A DNA stretch of 64,000 nucleotides from Alphaproteobacteria bacterium (GCA_021775965.1 JAJFGV010000071.1:58649-122648); one strand, 5' to 3'. Shown: positions 32,076-42,186, counted from the first letter of the stretch. A program made the numbers and translations. The notes: generated from the letters alone by a model not told the origin.

Positions 32076-33719
32076 GTGAATAGTTTTCTTGAAACTCTGA
32101 AACAATTGGGCCCATCCCGCCTTGGGATCATGGCCGGGATATTTGTCGGGCTGCTCTTGTTTTTCGTCTTTGTCTCCATGCGTATTTCCACCCCGGAAAT
32201 GAAGCTCCTCTATACAGATTTATCCTCGATCGATTCCGGCGCGATCGCAGCCAAGCTTGAGGAAAGTGAAATCGGCTATGAGGTTTCCGCTGACGGCTCT
32301 CGCGTGACAGTGCCCGGCAATGAAGTCGGCCGCGCCAGAATGTTGCTGGCCGCAGAAGGTCTGCCCAATGGTGGCTCTTTGGGGTATGAGATTTTTGATA
32401 AGCAATCGGGTTTCGGCACAACCAATTTTGTGCAAAACATCAATCAGGTCCGGGCACTCGAAGGTGAACTGGCGCGCACAATCAGCTCTGTCGATGCCGT
32501 ACGCAGCGCCCGCGTTCATATTGTTTTGCCGCAACGCGAACTTTTCAGCCGCGATACACGCTCCTCCACCGCCAGTGTTTTTCTGGGCGTGCGCCCCGGC
32601 GCTATTGTCGAGCGCGGCAATGTTCTGGCCATTCAGTCTATCGTGTCATCAGCCGTGCCGGACTTGAAAGCTTCCAACGTTTCCATCATAGACAGCAACG
32701 GCAATCTGCTGGCCAAAGGTGGCTCGGAAGAGATTAATCTGTTGTCGCTCAAAGCTGAAGAAATGCGCCGCAACTACGAAGAACGGCTCACGGAAAAACT
32801 TGAAGATCAGGTAAGCCGCATTGTTGGCTTTGGCAAGGTCAGAGCTTCGGTGACCGCAGAGATTAATTTCGACCGTATCAGCACCAATGAAGAATTATAC
32901 GACCCCGAAGGTCAGGTTGTGCGGTCTTCGCAAGTCACAGAAGAAAGCAACACAGAGCGTGAAGGATTGGCTGAAGATGTATCCGTTGGCAATAATTTGC
33001 CCGGCGTTGGCGGTGATCTACTCTCTGACCAGGCACCTTCTGCCGAAGGAAACCGCCTTGAGGAAGTAACCAATTTTGAAATTAGCAAAACCATCAGAAG
33101 TACAATCCGCGAAGGTGGCGACATTCAAAAGCTTTCCGTCGCCGTTCTTATTGACGGTCGTTACATCACAGACGAAGAGGGCAACAAAACCTACGAGCCC
33201 AGAAGCCAGGAAGAGCTGGATCAAATTTCAGCTCTGGTCAGCAGCACAGTAGGAATTGATGAAAGCCGCGGCGACCAAATTGAAATCATCAACATGCAAT
33301 TTGCGCAGATCGATACAAACGAAGAGGTTCTCGATGAACGGCTTCTGTTCGGTTTTGAAAAAAGCGACCTTCTTGACGTTGCCGAAATCATGACCGTGGC
33401 GATTATGATCATTCTTGTTGTGCTGTTAGTTCTACAACCAATGGTCAGCCGTCTCATGGCCTCCGAAGGTCCACAAATAGATGAATCTCTGGAAGCCGAT
33501 CTTCTGGCCGCACGGCCAGCCAGCCCTGCCCTCGCCGCTCCTGATGGGGACGGTGATGATGACGCAGGGGAAGAAGAAGACAGTTTGATTAACATCAAGG
33601 GCGTTGAAGGCCGCGTGAAAGCCTCAACAATCAAGAAGGTTGAAGAAATTGTCGATAACTATCCGACAGAAACCGTTTCTGTTATCCGCAGCTGGATGAC
33701 AACACAGGAAAACAGCTAA
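32076..33719 (+). CDS. fliF: Flagellar MS-ring protein FliF
   Basis: A 547-residue protein forming the MS ring. It starts with GTG (32076), with AGGAATAGG upstream. Membrane helices lie at about 15-38 and 436-458. Between them are the ring-building domains (LLYTDLSSIDSGAIAAKLEE, SARVHIVLPQRELFSRDTR, VSRIVGFGKVRASVTAEIN). The C-terminal cytoplasmic tail (VKASTIKKVEEIVDNYPTET, then VIRSWM) binds FliG, the next gene. First gene of the fliF-fliG-fliH-fliN-motA operon. Confidence 0.97.
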   Translation: MNSFLETLKQLGPSRLGIMAGIFVGLLLFFVFVSMRISTPEMKLLYTDLSSIDSGAIAAKLEESEIGYEVSADGSRVTVPGNEVGRARMLLAAEGLPNGGSLGYEIFDKQSGFGTTNFVQNINQVRALEGELARTISSVDAVRSARVHIVLPQRELFSRDTRSSTASVFLGVRPGAIVERGNVLAIQSIVSSAVPDLKASNVSIIDSNGNLLAKGGSEEINLLSLKAEEMRRNYEERLTEKLEDQVSRIVGFGKVRASVTAEINFDRISTNEELYDPEGQVVRSSQVTEESNTEREGLAEDVSVGNNLPGVGGDLLSDQAPSAEGNRLEEVTNFEISKTIRSTIREGGDIQKLSVAVLIDGRYITDEEGNKTYEPRSQEELDQISALVSSTVGIDESRGDQIEIINMQFAQIDTNEEVLDERLLFGFEKSDLLDVAEIMTVAIMIILVVLLVLQPMVSRLMASEGPQIDESLEADLLAARPASPALAAPDGDGDDDAGEEEDSLINIKGVEGRVKASTIKKVEEIVDNYPTETVSVIRSWMTTQENS

Positions 33720-33744
33720 GAAAGACAATAAGGGAATTTAAAGA

Positions 33745-34764
33745 ATGCGCGTACGCGAGGATTACAGGACACTGACGGGGCCGGAAAAAGCAGCCATTCT
33801 CATGCTGGCTCTTGGTGAAGAAGCCACAGGGAAAATCTTCACCAACATGGATGATGAGGAAATCATGGAAATTTCCCAGACCATGGCCACGCTGGGAAAA
33901 GTCAGCCCTACGGTCGTCGAACGCCTGTTTGTTGATTTTGCCGAGCAGATGACATCAACCAACTCCCTGATGGGAACACAAGACAGCACCGAAAGACTCT
34001 TGCTATCAGCGGGCCTTGGTAAAGACAAAATCGATAACATCATGGAAGAGATACGCGGCCCCGCCGGACGTACCATGTGGGAAAAACTCGGCAATGTGAA
34101 CGAAGAAATTTTGGCGACTTTCCTCCAAAAAGAATATCCACAAACAGTCGCTGTTGTTTTGTCCAAAGTAGGAACAGAGCACGCCGCCCGCGTTCTGGCG
34201 CTGTTACCCGAGCAATTTGCACTAGAAGTGATTGCCCGAATGTTACGCATGGAAGCCGTGCAAAAAGATATCCTGGAAGAAGTTGAGCGAACACTGCGCA
34301 CCGAGTTCATGACCAACCTCGCCCGTACGCAGAAGAAAGATAGCCATGAGCTGATCGCTGAAATATTCAACAGTCTGGAGCGCTCTGTTGAAACACGCTT
34401 TATGGAGGAGCTGGAGAAAAGCACGCCTGAATCAGCTGAAAAAATTCGCGCTCTCATGTTTACCTTCGAGGATCTTACCAAGCTTGATCCATCAGCCATT
34501 CAAACGCTTATCCGCGCCGTTGACAAAGACAAACTGCCGCCCGCCCTCAAAGGTGCGACAGAAACACTGCGTGATCTGTTCTTCTCCAACATGTCCGAAC
34601 GCGCCGCCAAGATAATGAAAGAGGACATGGCAGCCATGGGCCCCGTAAGGCTGAAAGATGTCGAGGAATCACAAAGTTATATCGTCAATGTTGCCAAAGA
34701 CCTTGAGGGCAGAGGAGAGATTGTGATCCCAACCGGCAGCGAAGAAGACGAAATGATCTATTAA
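33745..34764 (+). CDS. fliG: Flagellar motor switch protein FliG
   Basis: A 339-residue rotor protein. The N-terminal domain ([20 protein letters not shown]) binds FliF, the middle domain ([20 protein letters not shown]) contacts FliM and carries the EHxxR-type motif, and the C-terminal torque domain ([19 protein letters not shown] ... [20 protein letters not shown]) bears the charged residues facing the stator. It follows fliF after 25 bases with AAGGGAA before the ATG. Confidence 0.97.
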   Translation: MRVREDYRTLTGPEKAAILMLALGEEATGKIFTNMDDEEIMEISQTMATLGKVSPTVVERLFVDFAEQMTSTNSLMGTQDSTERLLLSAGLGKDKIDNIMEEIRGPAGRTMWEKLGNVNEEILATFLQKEYPQTVAVVLSKVGTEHAARVLALLPEQFALEVIARMLRMEAVQKDILEEVERTLRTEFMTNLARTQKKDSHELIAEIFNSLERSVETRFMEELEKSTPESAEKIRALMFTFEDLTKLDPSAIQTLIRAVDKDKLPPALKGATETLRDLFFSNMSERAAKIMKEDMAAMGPVRLKDVEESQSYIVNVAKDLEGRGEIVIPTGSEEDEMIY

Positions 34765-34788
34765 GGTCTAAATATACAAGGGTAAAAC

Positions 34789-35538
34789 ATGGCCAAAAGC
34801 CCCAGCGAAAAATTCTTTTTTGATATGAACGTTTTCGATGAGAACGGCATGGAGCAACGCGAACTCGACGCCAACAAGCCACCACCCAGCTTTGGTATCG
34901 AAATTGTTGAATCCGCCAGAGAAGAAGGTTTTGCCAAAGGCAAGCAAACGGGGCTCGCAGAAAGCAAGGCCAGTCGCGACCAACATGTTACGAAAATCCT
35001 TGAAAAAATAGCCCAGGACACAGTCACAATTTTTGACGCAGAAAACGCCCGTGAAAAAATATATGAGATAGAATCAACAAAACTGGCGATGGCCATCTTT
35101 CAAAAGCTTTTCCCCGTTTATAATGAAAAATGCGGTTTTGAAGAGCTCAAAGGCACTTTGGGCGATATATTACAAAAAGCAGCCGGGCAGAGTGAGATTG
35201 CCATAGATATCCACCCCGATTACGCCTCCGAAGTTGAAAAACATCTTGGCAATATTCCGCCTACAGCCGGAACCGACACAAAAGTCATAGTTCGGGAAAA
35301 TGATTCCCTTGGCGCCGGAGATTGCCGCCTTTCATGGGCTGATGGGGGGGCAATCAGAAATTCACTGGAAATGGCGGATAAAATTGTTGTCGCTTTGGAA
35401 GAGGCGCTTGCAGCACAGGGCGTAAATGTCCATGATAGCAGTACAAAAGATGAAGAACCCGTATCGGATGCACAAGCACCGCAGGCAGAAGAGACAGCGA
35501 CAGAAGCACAAGAACCACAAAGTGGAGAGAGCGAATGA
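34789..35538 (+). CDS. fliH: Flagellar export regulator FliH
   Basis: A 249-residue protein between fliG and fliN, the usual fliH position. An N-terminal charged region leads to a coiled coil (SAREEGFAKGKQTGLAESKA) and a globular FliH/V-ATPase-E-like domain (IAIDIHPDYASEVEKHLGNI, DSLGAGDCRLSWADGGAIRN). The C-terminal 40 residues are an acidic Gln/Glu/Ala-rich tail not seen in short homologs. FliH regulates the export ATPase FliI, which here is encoded in a separate operon at 49138. Its end overlaps fliN by four bases. Confidence 0.88.
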   Translation: MAKSPSEKFFFDMNVFDENGMEQRELDANKPPPSFGIEIVESAREEGFAKGKQTGLAESKASRDQHVTKILEKIAQDTVTIFDAENAREKIYEIESTKLAMAIFQKLFPVYNEKCGFEELKGTLGDILQKAAGQSEIAIDIHPDYASEVEKHLGNIPPTAGTDTKVIVRENDSLGAGDCRLSWADGGAIRNSLEMADKIVVALEEALAAQGVNVHDSSTKDEEPVSDAQAPQAEETATEAQEPQSGESE

Positions 35539-35960
35539 TCGACGAAGGCGATACACCAGAAGATGAGGCAATGGGCCAGGATGCCGTTGATGATATCTTT
35601 GGCGACGACGACAAGGCCGGCGGTGATTCAGGCGGCGCGATGAATCTGGATGAAATCAGTGAACCTGAAGAACTGGGTACAGTTGATCAGGAATTTGATA
35701 TTGGCGAACCGATGGCCAGTGATGTGGCCGCTATTTACGATATCCCGGTACAGATATCTGCTGTTTTGGGACGCTCGACCATGCAGGTCAGCCAGCTTCT
35801 TAAACTCGGTCGGGGTGCCGTCGTTGAGCTCGACAGAAAAGTCGGCGAAGCGATAGACATATACGTCAATAATCGTCTGGTGGCGCGCGGCGAAGTTGTG
35901 GTCGTTGAAGACAAGCTTGGCGTTACCATGACAGAGATTGTAAAATCTGATCGTACTTAA
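35535..35960 (+). CDS. fliN: Flagellar motor switch protein FliN
   Basis: A 141-residue C-ring protein. An acidic N-terminus of about 65 residues precedes the SpoA domain (AAIYDIPVQISAVLGRSTMQ, QLLKLGRGAVVELDRKVGEA, DIYVNNRLVARGEVVVVEDK). FliN forms the base of the C ring and docks FliH/FliI. The ATG overlaps the fliH stop (ATGA). Confidence 0.96.
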   Translation: MIDEGDTPEDEAMGQDAVDDIFGDDDKAGGDSGGAMNLDEISEPEELGTVDQEFDIGEPMASDVAAIYDIPVQISAVLGRSTMQVSQLLKLGRGAVVELDRKVGEAIDIYVNNRLVARGEVVVVEDKLGVTMTEIVKSDRT

Positions 35961-35986
35961 CCGCAATTGATCGAGGCACATAGGAT

Positions 35987-36823
35987 ATGAGCGACGCGGA
36001 CCAAGAGAGTGTAGGCCCCCTCCCCAGCGTAAGAATTGAAAACCCCAGCACCAGGCCGGATATGGCCACGATACTGGGCCTTATTCTGGCATTCGCTATG
36101 ATCATTGGCGCTATCACCATAAGTGAAAGCAACGCCAATTTCTTTAATGTGCCCTCGCTGATGATCGTTCTTTTCGGCACGATGGCCGCCACCAGCATTT
36201 CCTTCACGGGTAGTGAGCTTGCAAAAGCCGGCAGCGTCATTGGCAAATCCATGTTCAGGAAAGTTTACAAACCGTCAAAGCTGGCAACGTCACTGATGGA
36301 TCTGGCAATCGTCGCACGTAAAAAGGGCGTTCTCGCTCTGGTAAATTACGATAAGGAAATGAAAAAGAACCCTTTCCTCTCCCGCGCCATGCAGCTTGTC
36401 GTTGATGGCTATTCCGCTGATGATATTGAACGGCTGCTGACACAGGAAATTGGCGCGCTGGCTGATCGGCACAAACGCTCCGCCAGTATTGCCCGCCGCG
36501 CTTCGGAAGTGGCTCCGGCCATGGGACTGATCGGAACGCTGGTTGGTCTGGTGCAAATGCTCGCCGATCTTTCAAACCCCGAAGCCATCGGCCCGGCCAT
36601 GGCAGTTGCCCTGCTCACCACGTTTTACGGCGCGATTTTGGGAACGGTGGTGATGGCCTCGCTGGCGATCAAGCTTGAGAAAAACTCCAACGATGAAACC
36701 ATGATCAAAACGCTGATCCTGACCGCCGCCACCTCAATGGCACGACAGGAAAATCCCCGCCGGCTGGAAATGCTGCTCAACAGCGATATGCCACCATCGG
36801 AACAGATCCAATATTTTGACTGA
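35987..36823 (+). CDS. motA: Flagellar motor stator protein MotA (PomA type)
   Basis: A 278-residue stator protein with four membrane helices: DMATILGLILAFAMIIGAIT, a second (about 55-75), then PAMGLIGTLVGLVQML (TM3) and VALLTTFYGAILGTVVMASL (TM4). The cytoplasmic loop carries the conserved ERLLTQEIGALADRHKRSAS segment whose charges contact FliG. Length and N-terminus are of the MotA/PomA shorter type. Last gene of the fliF operon. Its partner MotB lies at 6146-6973; ion type is likely H+ from the MotB Asp context but cannot be proven. Confidence 0.93.
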   Translation: MSDADQESVGPLPSVRIENPSTRPDMATILGLILAFAMIIGAITISESNANFFNVPSLMIVLFGTMAATSISFTGSELAKAGSVIGKSMFRKVYKPSKLATSLMDLAIVARKKGVLALVNYDKEMKKNPFLSRAMQLVVDGYSADDIERLLTQEIGALADRHKRSASIARRASEVAPAMGLIGTLVGLVQMLADLSNPEAIGPAMAVALLTTFYGAILGTVVMASLAIKLEKNSNDETMIKTLILTAATSMARQENPRRLEMLLNSDMPPSEQIQYFD

Positions 36824-36824
36824 T

Positions 36825-36839
36825 AACTCTTTAAGAGTT
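36825..36839 (+). terminator. Weak hairpin after motA
   Basis: AACTCTT and AAGAGTT form a short dyad one base after the motA stop codon, followed by GATTCTT. The stem is AT-rich and the T-run poor; it may end the fliF-motA transcript or be incidental. Confidence 0.35.
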
Positions 36840-36844
36840 GATTC

Positions 36845-37504
36845 TTAAGCCACCAAAATACAATGAATTAAATTTGTTGATTTGGGACGATGGACAAAAC
36901 GTGGTGATGAAGTGGCAGCATGTTTACTCATAGACCCTCTTGGCAATTTCTGAATAACAGCGTGCTCTTTAAGTCTAACCTCATCTCCCGGCCCAATTTC
37001 TGAAATATTCTCAACATCGTCATTTCTAGCCCATTCTGTTCCAGTGCGCGTATAGGTCTTCATTATTCTACCATCGGGATTCAGAGAATTTCCATCCACA
37101 TGAAGTTTCTTTGTACGAGCGTCATAATCTCTTACAAACCTTAAAACAGGTTGCCTATCTTTCCCTAAGAGATATTGATAATTTTCATTAATGAAATCAA
37201 ATCTTGATTTTAAATTTTGATTTTTACCAGTACAGCAAAAAAATTTCAAATCTCTAAAATCTGTTGAAGTGCTACAATCTGATTCCGTGCCAGAACCAAA
37301 TTCGAGCATAGTCTTTTTGGTAGGCCACCAGCCTGCGAAATGATTATAAATCCTGTTTGCAAAATCCGTAAAATCATAGGGCAGAATTTCAGGGTATATA
37401 TATAAATTAACCTGCCCATTGAATTCAGCGGTCAGCAGCTCATCTCTGCTGCCAACCAGTTCGGCGCCCTCATATCCCTCTGGAATATAATCTGAAGATA
37501 TCAT
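36845..37504 (-). CDS. DUF1826-like protein of unknown function
   Basis: A 219-residue protein, AT-richer than its neighbours. Residues about 128-165 (KKLHVDGNSLNPDGRIMKTY, then TRTGTEW) recall the HxD ... TYxGPGTEW pattern of DUF1826 proteins; Cys pair FFCCTG near 88-92 is also present. AGGAG lies eight bases before the ATG. It stands alone, convergent with motA and divergent from flbD, so it does not look like part of either operon. Function unknown; the family call is tentative. Confidence 0.6.
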   Translation of the reverse strand: MISSDYIPEGYEGAELVGSRDELLTAEFNGQVNLYIYPEILPYDFTDFANRIYNHFAGWWPTKKTMLEFGSGTESDCSTSTDFRDLKFFCCTGKNQNLKSRFDFINENYQYLLGKDRQPVLRFVRDYDARTKKLHVDGNSLNPDGRIMKTYTRTGTEWARNDDVENISEIGPGDEVRLKEHAVIQKLPRGSMSKHAATSSPRFVHRPKSTNLIHCILVA

Positions 37505-37582
37505 ATGCTATGCTCCTAAGAAGTTTCTTTCTATAACAACTATTATGATTATGTCAAGCAGTATTTCCGGAGTGCTCCTTAT

Positions 37583-38950
37583 ATGCGTTTAATGATTATC
37601 GGACAGCTCGAAGGCTTTATTTCTCAGGCCGGGAAAATTGCCCTGCAAAAAGGGGCCAAGGTCGTGCATTGCGAAGATGCTGAACAGGCCATCGGTGCGC
37701 TGCTGAACGGCAAGGGTGCTGACCTTGTGATGATCGATGTGAAGCAAAAGATCAAAGCCTTCATCGACCGTCTCAACGATGAGCGCATTCATATTCCTGT
37801 CATTGCCTGCGGTATTGGCACGGACGCCCGCGCCGCGGTTAAAGCCATTCAGGAAGGCGCAAAAGAATATGTGCCGCTGCCGCCTGATGCCGACTTGATT
37901 GCCGCGGTTCTGGCCGCCGTCACCGAAGAAAACAACACCATGATTGCCGAAGACCCGGCGATGAAAGAAGTCGTCAAGCTCGCCGATAAAATTGCGCCGT
38001 CTGAGGCAACGATATTTATCACCGGCGAATCCGGCACCGGCAAAGAAGTGATGTCGCAATACATCCACCGCAAATCCAAACGCAAGGACGGGCCGTTTAT
38101 TGCGCTGAACTGCGCGGCTATCCCTGAGAATTTGCTGGAGTCTGAATTGTTTGGCCATGAAAAAGGCGCGTTTACCGGCGCCACGTCACGGCGGATCGGC
38201 AAGTTCGAGGAAGCCCATGCCGGCACACTTTTGCTCGATGAAGTCAGCGAGATGGATATTGGCCTGCAGGCAAAATTACTGCGCGTATTGCAGGAGCGCG
38301 AAATTACGCGGGTCGGCAGCAACAATGCAGTGAAGGTTGATGTGCGTGTGATCGCGACCTCCAACCGCAACATGGAAGAATCAATCCAAAAAGGTCAGTT
38401 TCGCGAAGATCTTTATTTCCGCCTTAACGTCGTCAATGTCGGCTTGCCTGCTTTGCGGGAGCGGCCGGGCGATGTACCGGCGCTGGCGCAATTCTTTGCC
38501 GATAAATATGCCGAAGCCAATGGCGTACCGAAAAAGAAAATTTCTAAAGAGGCACAGGCTGCGCTTAAGACCTATGGCTGGCGCGGCAATATCCGCGAGC
38601 TGGAAAATGCCATGCACCGCGCGATTTTGGTATCTGTCGAAGATGAAATTGAGCAAAGCGCCGTTCACCTACAAGATGGCCCCGCCCCGGCGGCAACGCA
38701 AGCGGCCACGGCGCAGAACTCTGCAGGCAGTGGCGCGGCGCTCGAAAACCCCGGCGGGGTAGAATCCCTCATCGGCCAGACGGTTGCCCATGTCGAGCGC
38801 GACCTGATTATCAACACCCTCGATCATTGCCTCGGCAACCGCACCCACGCCGCCAATATTTTGGGCATTTCGATCCGTACGTTGAGAAACAAGCTCAACC
38901 AGTATAAAGATGACGGGACGGAGATTCCTGCGACCGCCTCAAAAGGCTAA
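37583..38950 (+). CDS. flbD: Sigma-54-dependent flagellar transcription activator FlbD
   Basis: A 455-residue enhancer-binding protein. The receiver domain (1-115) is degenerate: the acidic pair is missing and the conserved Lys is replaced (YVPLPP), so it is probably not controlled by ordinary phosphorylation, as in FlbD. The AAA+ domain has GESGTGKE (148-155), GAFTGA (195-200, sigma-54 contact) and LLLDE (216-220). A Fis-type helix-turn-helix (THAANILGISIRTLRNKLNQ) ends the protein. With FliX it should drive the promoters before flgB, flgF and flgI. CGGAG precedes the ATG. Confidence 0.93.
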   Translation: MRLMIIGQLEGFISQAGKIALQKGAKVVHCEDAEQAIGALLNGKGADLVMIDVKQKIKAFIDRLNDERIHIPVIACGIGTDARAAVKAIQEGAKEYVPLPPDADLIAAVLAAVTEENNTMIAEDPAMKEVVKLADKIAPSEATIFITGESGTGKEVMSQYIHRKSKRKDGPFIALNCAAIPENLLESELFGHEKGAFTGATSRRIGKFEEAHAGTLLLDEVSEMDIGLQAKLLRVLQEREITRVGSNNAVKVDVRVIATSNRNMEESIQKGQFREDLYFRLNVVNVGLPALRERPGDVPALAQFFADKYAEANGVPKKKISKEAQAALKTYGWRGNIRELENAMHRAILVSVEDEIEQSAVHLQDGPAPAATQAATAQNSAGSGAALENPGGVESLIGQTVAHVERDLIINTLDHCLGNRTHAANILGISIRTLRNKLNQYKDDGTEIPATASKG

Positions 38951-38991
38951 CCCCCTTTCCTCTAGTGTTGGAACCTATTAATTATCCAAGT

Positions 38992-39126
38992 AGTCCCCTC
39001 TCCCTTGAGGGAGAGGGCAACAAGGCTTGGTTTTTCTGTAGGAAAAACCTTTAGCCGAATGGGTGAGGGTGTTGATTATCGCTCTGCCCCCTCACCCTAA
39101 CCCTCTCCCCAAGGGGAGAGGGGACT
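38992..39126. repeat. Long palindromic repeat (MITE/REPIN-like)
   Basis: Outer arms AGTCCCCTCTCCC at 38992 and its complement near 39111-39126, and inner arms GGGTGAGGG (39061) and CCCTCACCC (39090), make a 135-base imperfect palindrome containing the small hairpin CCCTCTCCC/GGGAGAGGG. This kind of unit recurs in many proteobacterial genomes and can be moved by a transposase encoded elsewhere. Confidence 0.7.
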
Positions 39127-39231
39127 TTGATGCGCCCCGAACCTAGCGTCACACCCACTCATTAGCATAATATTAACCTTTTCCGCCTATGCTGAAATGG
39201 CAATAAATCTAATGAATAAGAGGGTGTGATT

Positions 39232-39912
39232 ATGAGTGATAAAGAACTTCTTCTACTAAACGTCCTTATGGAGAGCATTCCTGAAGAGGGATTAAAAATC
39301 AAAGACGTGCTAGCAGCAGGTGGCTTCGGTTCAAAAATGAACTCTTTAGAGAAGTTTCACGCCCATGTAAAACAAGAAGGGCTGGAGCATATATTCAATA
39401 CAGACGACATCCTTGATAAAAGTGAGTATTTGGCAGTCAATGGGCGCATACAACACCGTATATTCATAGAGAAAATGGGGCTTGAAATTAACCCCGAGAT
39501 GGAAACTAAGGTTCGCTCAATACTTGCTCCATATGGCGTTACAGATGACACGGCAATAAAGGGCCTTGCAGCCTATGAAATAGCAACCTTGAAATTAAAC
39601 GAAATTGTTAATGGTCGTGTATGCGATAACAGTGAAAACACTCAAACTCCTATGTCCCAGTGGGCTGAGGAGCTTGGGATTGAATCCGAGGATAAACAAC
39701 ACTTAGAATTTCTTGAAACGTTTGCAGAAGGCTTAATCAGCGCAAGCAAGAAACTCAAACTTCAAAGTCAGTGTCAAAAAGACTTTTCTGATCGGGCAGA
39801 TCCAAATCAACCAAAAACGCAAGAGCCGAGTACTCAGGAACACGGATTTGACGAAAGAGAACCGCTACCTTCTCTAGACAACTCAAAAACCACCATTCCA
39901 TACAACCCCTAG
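39232..39912 (+). CDS. Hypothetical protein between flbD and flhA
   Basis: A 226-residue acidic, helical protein without signal or membrane segments. ATG 39232 (MSDKELLLLN) has AGAGGG eight bases upstream; an in-frame GTG two codons earlier overlaps this site. The C-terminal 45 residues are Pro/Gln/Ser-rich and probably disordered. It is AT-richer than the flagellar genes, stands alone with its own terminator (39933) and lies after a palindromic repeat. I do not recognise it. Confidence 0.6.
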   Translation: MSDKELLLLNVLMESIPEEGLKIKDVLAAGGFGSKMNSLEKFHAHVKQEGLEHIFNTDDILDKSEYLAVNGRIQHRIFIEKMGLEINPEMETKVRSILAPYGVTDDTAIKGLAAYEIATLKLNEIVNGRVCDNSENTQTPMSQWAEELGIESEDKQHLEFLETFAEGLISASKKLKLQSQCQKDFSDRADPNQPKTQEPSTQEHGFDEREPLPSLDNSKTTIPYNP

Positions 39913-39932
39913 GCACCAGATTTATAATATTA

Positions 39933-39957
39933 AAAGGCCGGACCTGTTCCGGCCTTT
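39933..39957 (+). terminator. Rho-independent terminator after the hypothetical gene
   Basis: AAAGGCCGGA (39933-39942) pairs with TTCCGGCCTTT (39947-39957) around a tight loop and is followed by ATTTAT. The arms are nearly the same as those of the flagellin terminator at 29933. Confidence 0.85.
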
Positions 39958-40044
39958 ATTTATGGACGTTTGCATGTTTGAGGCAGCCCCTGTAGAATAA
40001 GAGGCGCTGTCCAGCACTCTATTTTGCTCTCAGGTCTCTGATTT

Positions 40045-42186
40045 ATGTCCGATTCACCGTCGAATTTACCAACGCCCCAAGCCGCCGCTCCTGCCGGAGC
40101 CGCTCCGGTGGCCGGTCGAACCATAGGCAACCGGGTCCAGGGCCTGATGCGCACCGATGTGATATTCGCTTTCGGCATTATCGCTATTATCCTGTTTATG
40201 CTGCTGCCGATGCCGCCATGGCTTCTGGATACGGGCCTGGCCATATCCATCACCTTTTCGGTCTTGATTTTGATGACGGTGCTGTTTATCCAGGCACCAC
40301 TGGAATTTTCAACCTTTCCGACCGTATTGCTGGTGTCGACCTCGCTGCGGCTTGGCCTTAATGTTGCCTCGACGCGCCTGATCCTCGAGAACGGCGCAAA
40401 CGGAACCGACGCCGCCGGTCATGTCATCGAAGCCTTCGGCACGTTCATCATCAAGGACAACTATGTCATCGGCGCAATTGTTTTCGCTATTCTGGTGATT
40501 GTAAACTTTGTCGTTATTACCAAGGGTTCGGGCCGTATCGCCGAAGTCGCGGCCCGCTTCACTTTGGACGCCATGCCCGGCAAGCAAATGGCGATCGACA
40601 GTGACCTCTCCGCCGGGCTCCTCTCCGAAGAAGAAGCCAAGGACCGGCGCAAAAAACTCGAGCAGGAAAGCACGTTCTTCGGCGCCATGGACGGTGCCGC
40701 CAAATTCGTGCGCGGTGATGCGATTGCCGGATTGCTGATTGTTTTTGTCAATGTCATTGGCGGCATTATTATCGGCACGGTTTCACAAGGCATGACACTG
40801 TCCGAGGCGGCATCGAATTACACCATCCTCACCATTGGCGACGGCCTCGTTAGTCAAATCCCGGCGCTGGTCGTTTCTGTCTCCGCCGGTTTGCTGGTGT
40901 CCAAAGCCGGCGTCGAAGGCTCTGCCGATCAGGCGTTGTTCGAACAATTCGCCCGTTATCCGCGCGCCATGGCCATGAGCTCAGGAATGATGATTGTCAT
41001 GGGCCTTATTCCGGCGATCCCGGCTCTACCCTTTCTGACACTGGGGGCGATTACCGGCTTCATGGCCTATATGTCGTTCAAGCGCATTGATCGCGAAGAA
41101 GCGCAAAAAACCGTCAGCGAAAAAACCGAGGCCAAGGCGGTGGCCGCCGAAGAGCCGATATCCAAAGCGCTGGCCATGGATACGATAAGACTCGAGCTGG
41201 GTTACGGTCTCCTGCCGTTGGTGCAGGGCGATGGCGACAGCAACAAGCTCACCGATCAAATCAAAGGCCTGCGTAGGCAGCTTGCCGAAGATATGGGCTA
41301 TGTTCTGCCCGCCGTGCGCATTCAGGATAATCTGCAACTTCCCGCCAACACCTATATTGTCCGCATCAAGGAAATTGAATCCGGACGCGGCGATGTTCGG
41401 CCCGGCATGATGATGTGTATGGACCCCGGCGGCGGCTCGATCGGCCTGCCCGGTGAAAACACGACCGAGCCGACCTTTGGCCTGCCCGCGATGTGGATTG
41501 ATGAACAATACCGCGAAGAAGCGCATTTCAAGGGCTATACGGTCGTTGATGCGCCCACCGTGATCACCACGCATATTACCGAGATCATCAAGGACAACAT
41601 GCCGGATCTTTTGAATTATGCAGAGACACAAAAACTACTCGATGAAATGCCGAAGGAATATCAAAAGCTGGTGGCCGATGTCATCCCGTCACAAATTTCC
41701 ATCGGCGGGCTGCAACGTGTGTTGCAAAATCTTTTATCCGAGCGTGTATCCGTGCGCGACCTCGCCGCCATTCTCGAGGGCATTGCCGAAGCCACCGCTT
41801 ACACCAAAAATGTCGCCCATATCACCGAACATGTGCGCTCGCGTCTGTCGCGGCAATTATGCGATATGCACACCAATGCCAGTGGCATTGTACCGCTGGT
41901 GACGCTCTCACCGGAATGGGAGCAAGCCTTCATCGAGGCCCTGGTGGGTGATGGTGAAGACAAACAGCTCGCCATGCCGCCAACAAGGCTGCAGGATTTC
42001 ATTACGGCGGTGCGTGAAAGCTATGAGAAAATGTCAGCCGAAGGTGAAATCCCCGTGCTGCTAACCTCACCCGGTATCCGCCCCTATGTCCGCAGCGTGA
42101 TTGAACGGTTTAGGCCGCAAACGATTGTGCTGTCACAAAATGAAATTCATCCAAAAGCACGGATTAAGACGTTGGGCCAAGTCTAA
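40045..42186 (+). CDS. flhA: Flagellar export gate protein FlhA
   Basis: A 713-residue protein with eight membrane helices in the first 330 residues and the family motif STFPTVLLVSTSLRLGLNVA followed by STRLIL. The FHIPEP-type loop reads AARFTLDAMPGKQMAIDSDL. The large cytoplasmic domain (about 380-713) docks substrates and chaperones. An Ala/Pro-rich N-terminal extension of about 30 residues is present. Its last ten codons (ending KARIKTLGQV) are repeated 394 bases downstream (see 42154-42580). Confidence 0.97.
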   Translation: MSDSPSNLPTPQAAAPAGAAPVAGRTIGNRVQGLMRTDVIFAFGIIAIILFMLLPMPPWLLDTGLAISITFSVLILMTVLFIQAPLEFSTFPTVLLVSTSLRLGLNVASTRLILENGANGTDAAGHVIEAFGTFIIKDNYVIGAIVFAILVIVNFVVITKGSGRIAEVAARFTLDAMPGKQMAIDSDLSAGLLSEEEAKDRRKKLEQESTFFGAMDGAAKFVRGDAIAGLLIVFVNVIGGIIIGTVSQGMTLSEAASNYTILTIGDGLVSQIPALVVSVSAGLLVSKAGVEGSADQALFEQFARYPRAMAMSSGMMIVMGLIPAIPALPFLTLGAITGFMAYMSFKRIDREEAQKTVSEKTEAKAVAAEEPISKALAMDTIRLELGYGLLPLVQGDGDSNKLTDQIKGLRRQLAEDMGYVLPAVRIQDNLQLPANTYIVRIKEIESGRGDVRPGMMMCMDPGGGSIGLPGENTTEPTFGLPAMWIDEQYREEAHFKGYTVVDAPTVITTHITEIIKDNMPDLLNYAETQKLLDEMPKEYQKLVADVIPSQISIGGLQRVLQNLLSERVSVRDLAAILEGIAEATAYTKNVAHITEHVRSRLSRQLCDMHTNASGIVPLVTLSPEWEQAFIEALVGDGEDKQLAMPPTRLQDFITAVRESYEKMSAEGEIPVLLTSPGIRPYVRSVIERFRPQTIVLSQNEIHPKARIKTLGQV
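42154..42186 (+). repeat. Left copy of the 33-bp flhA 3'-end direct repeat
   Basis: These bases encode the last ten FlhA residues and stop. The right copy at 42548-42580 differs at five positions, every one a codon third position that leaves the encoded residues or stop unchanged. Confidence 0.85.
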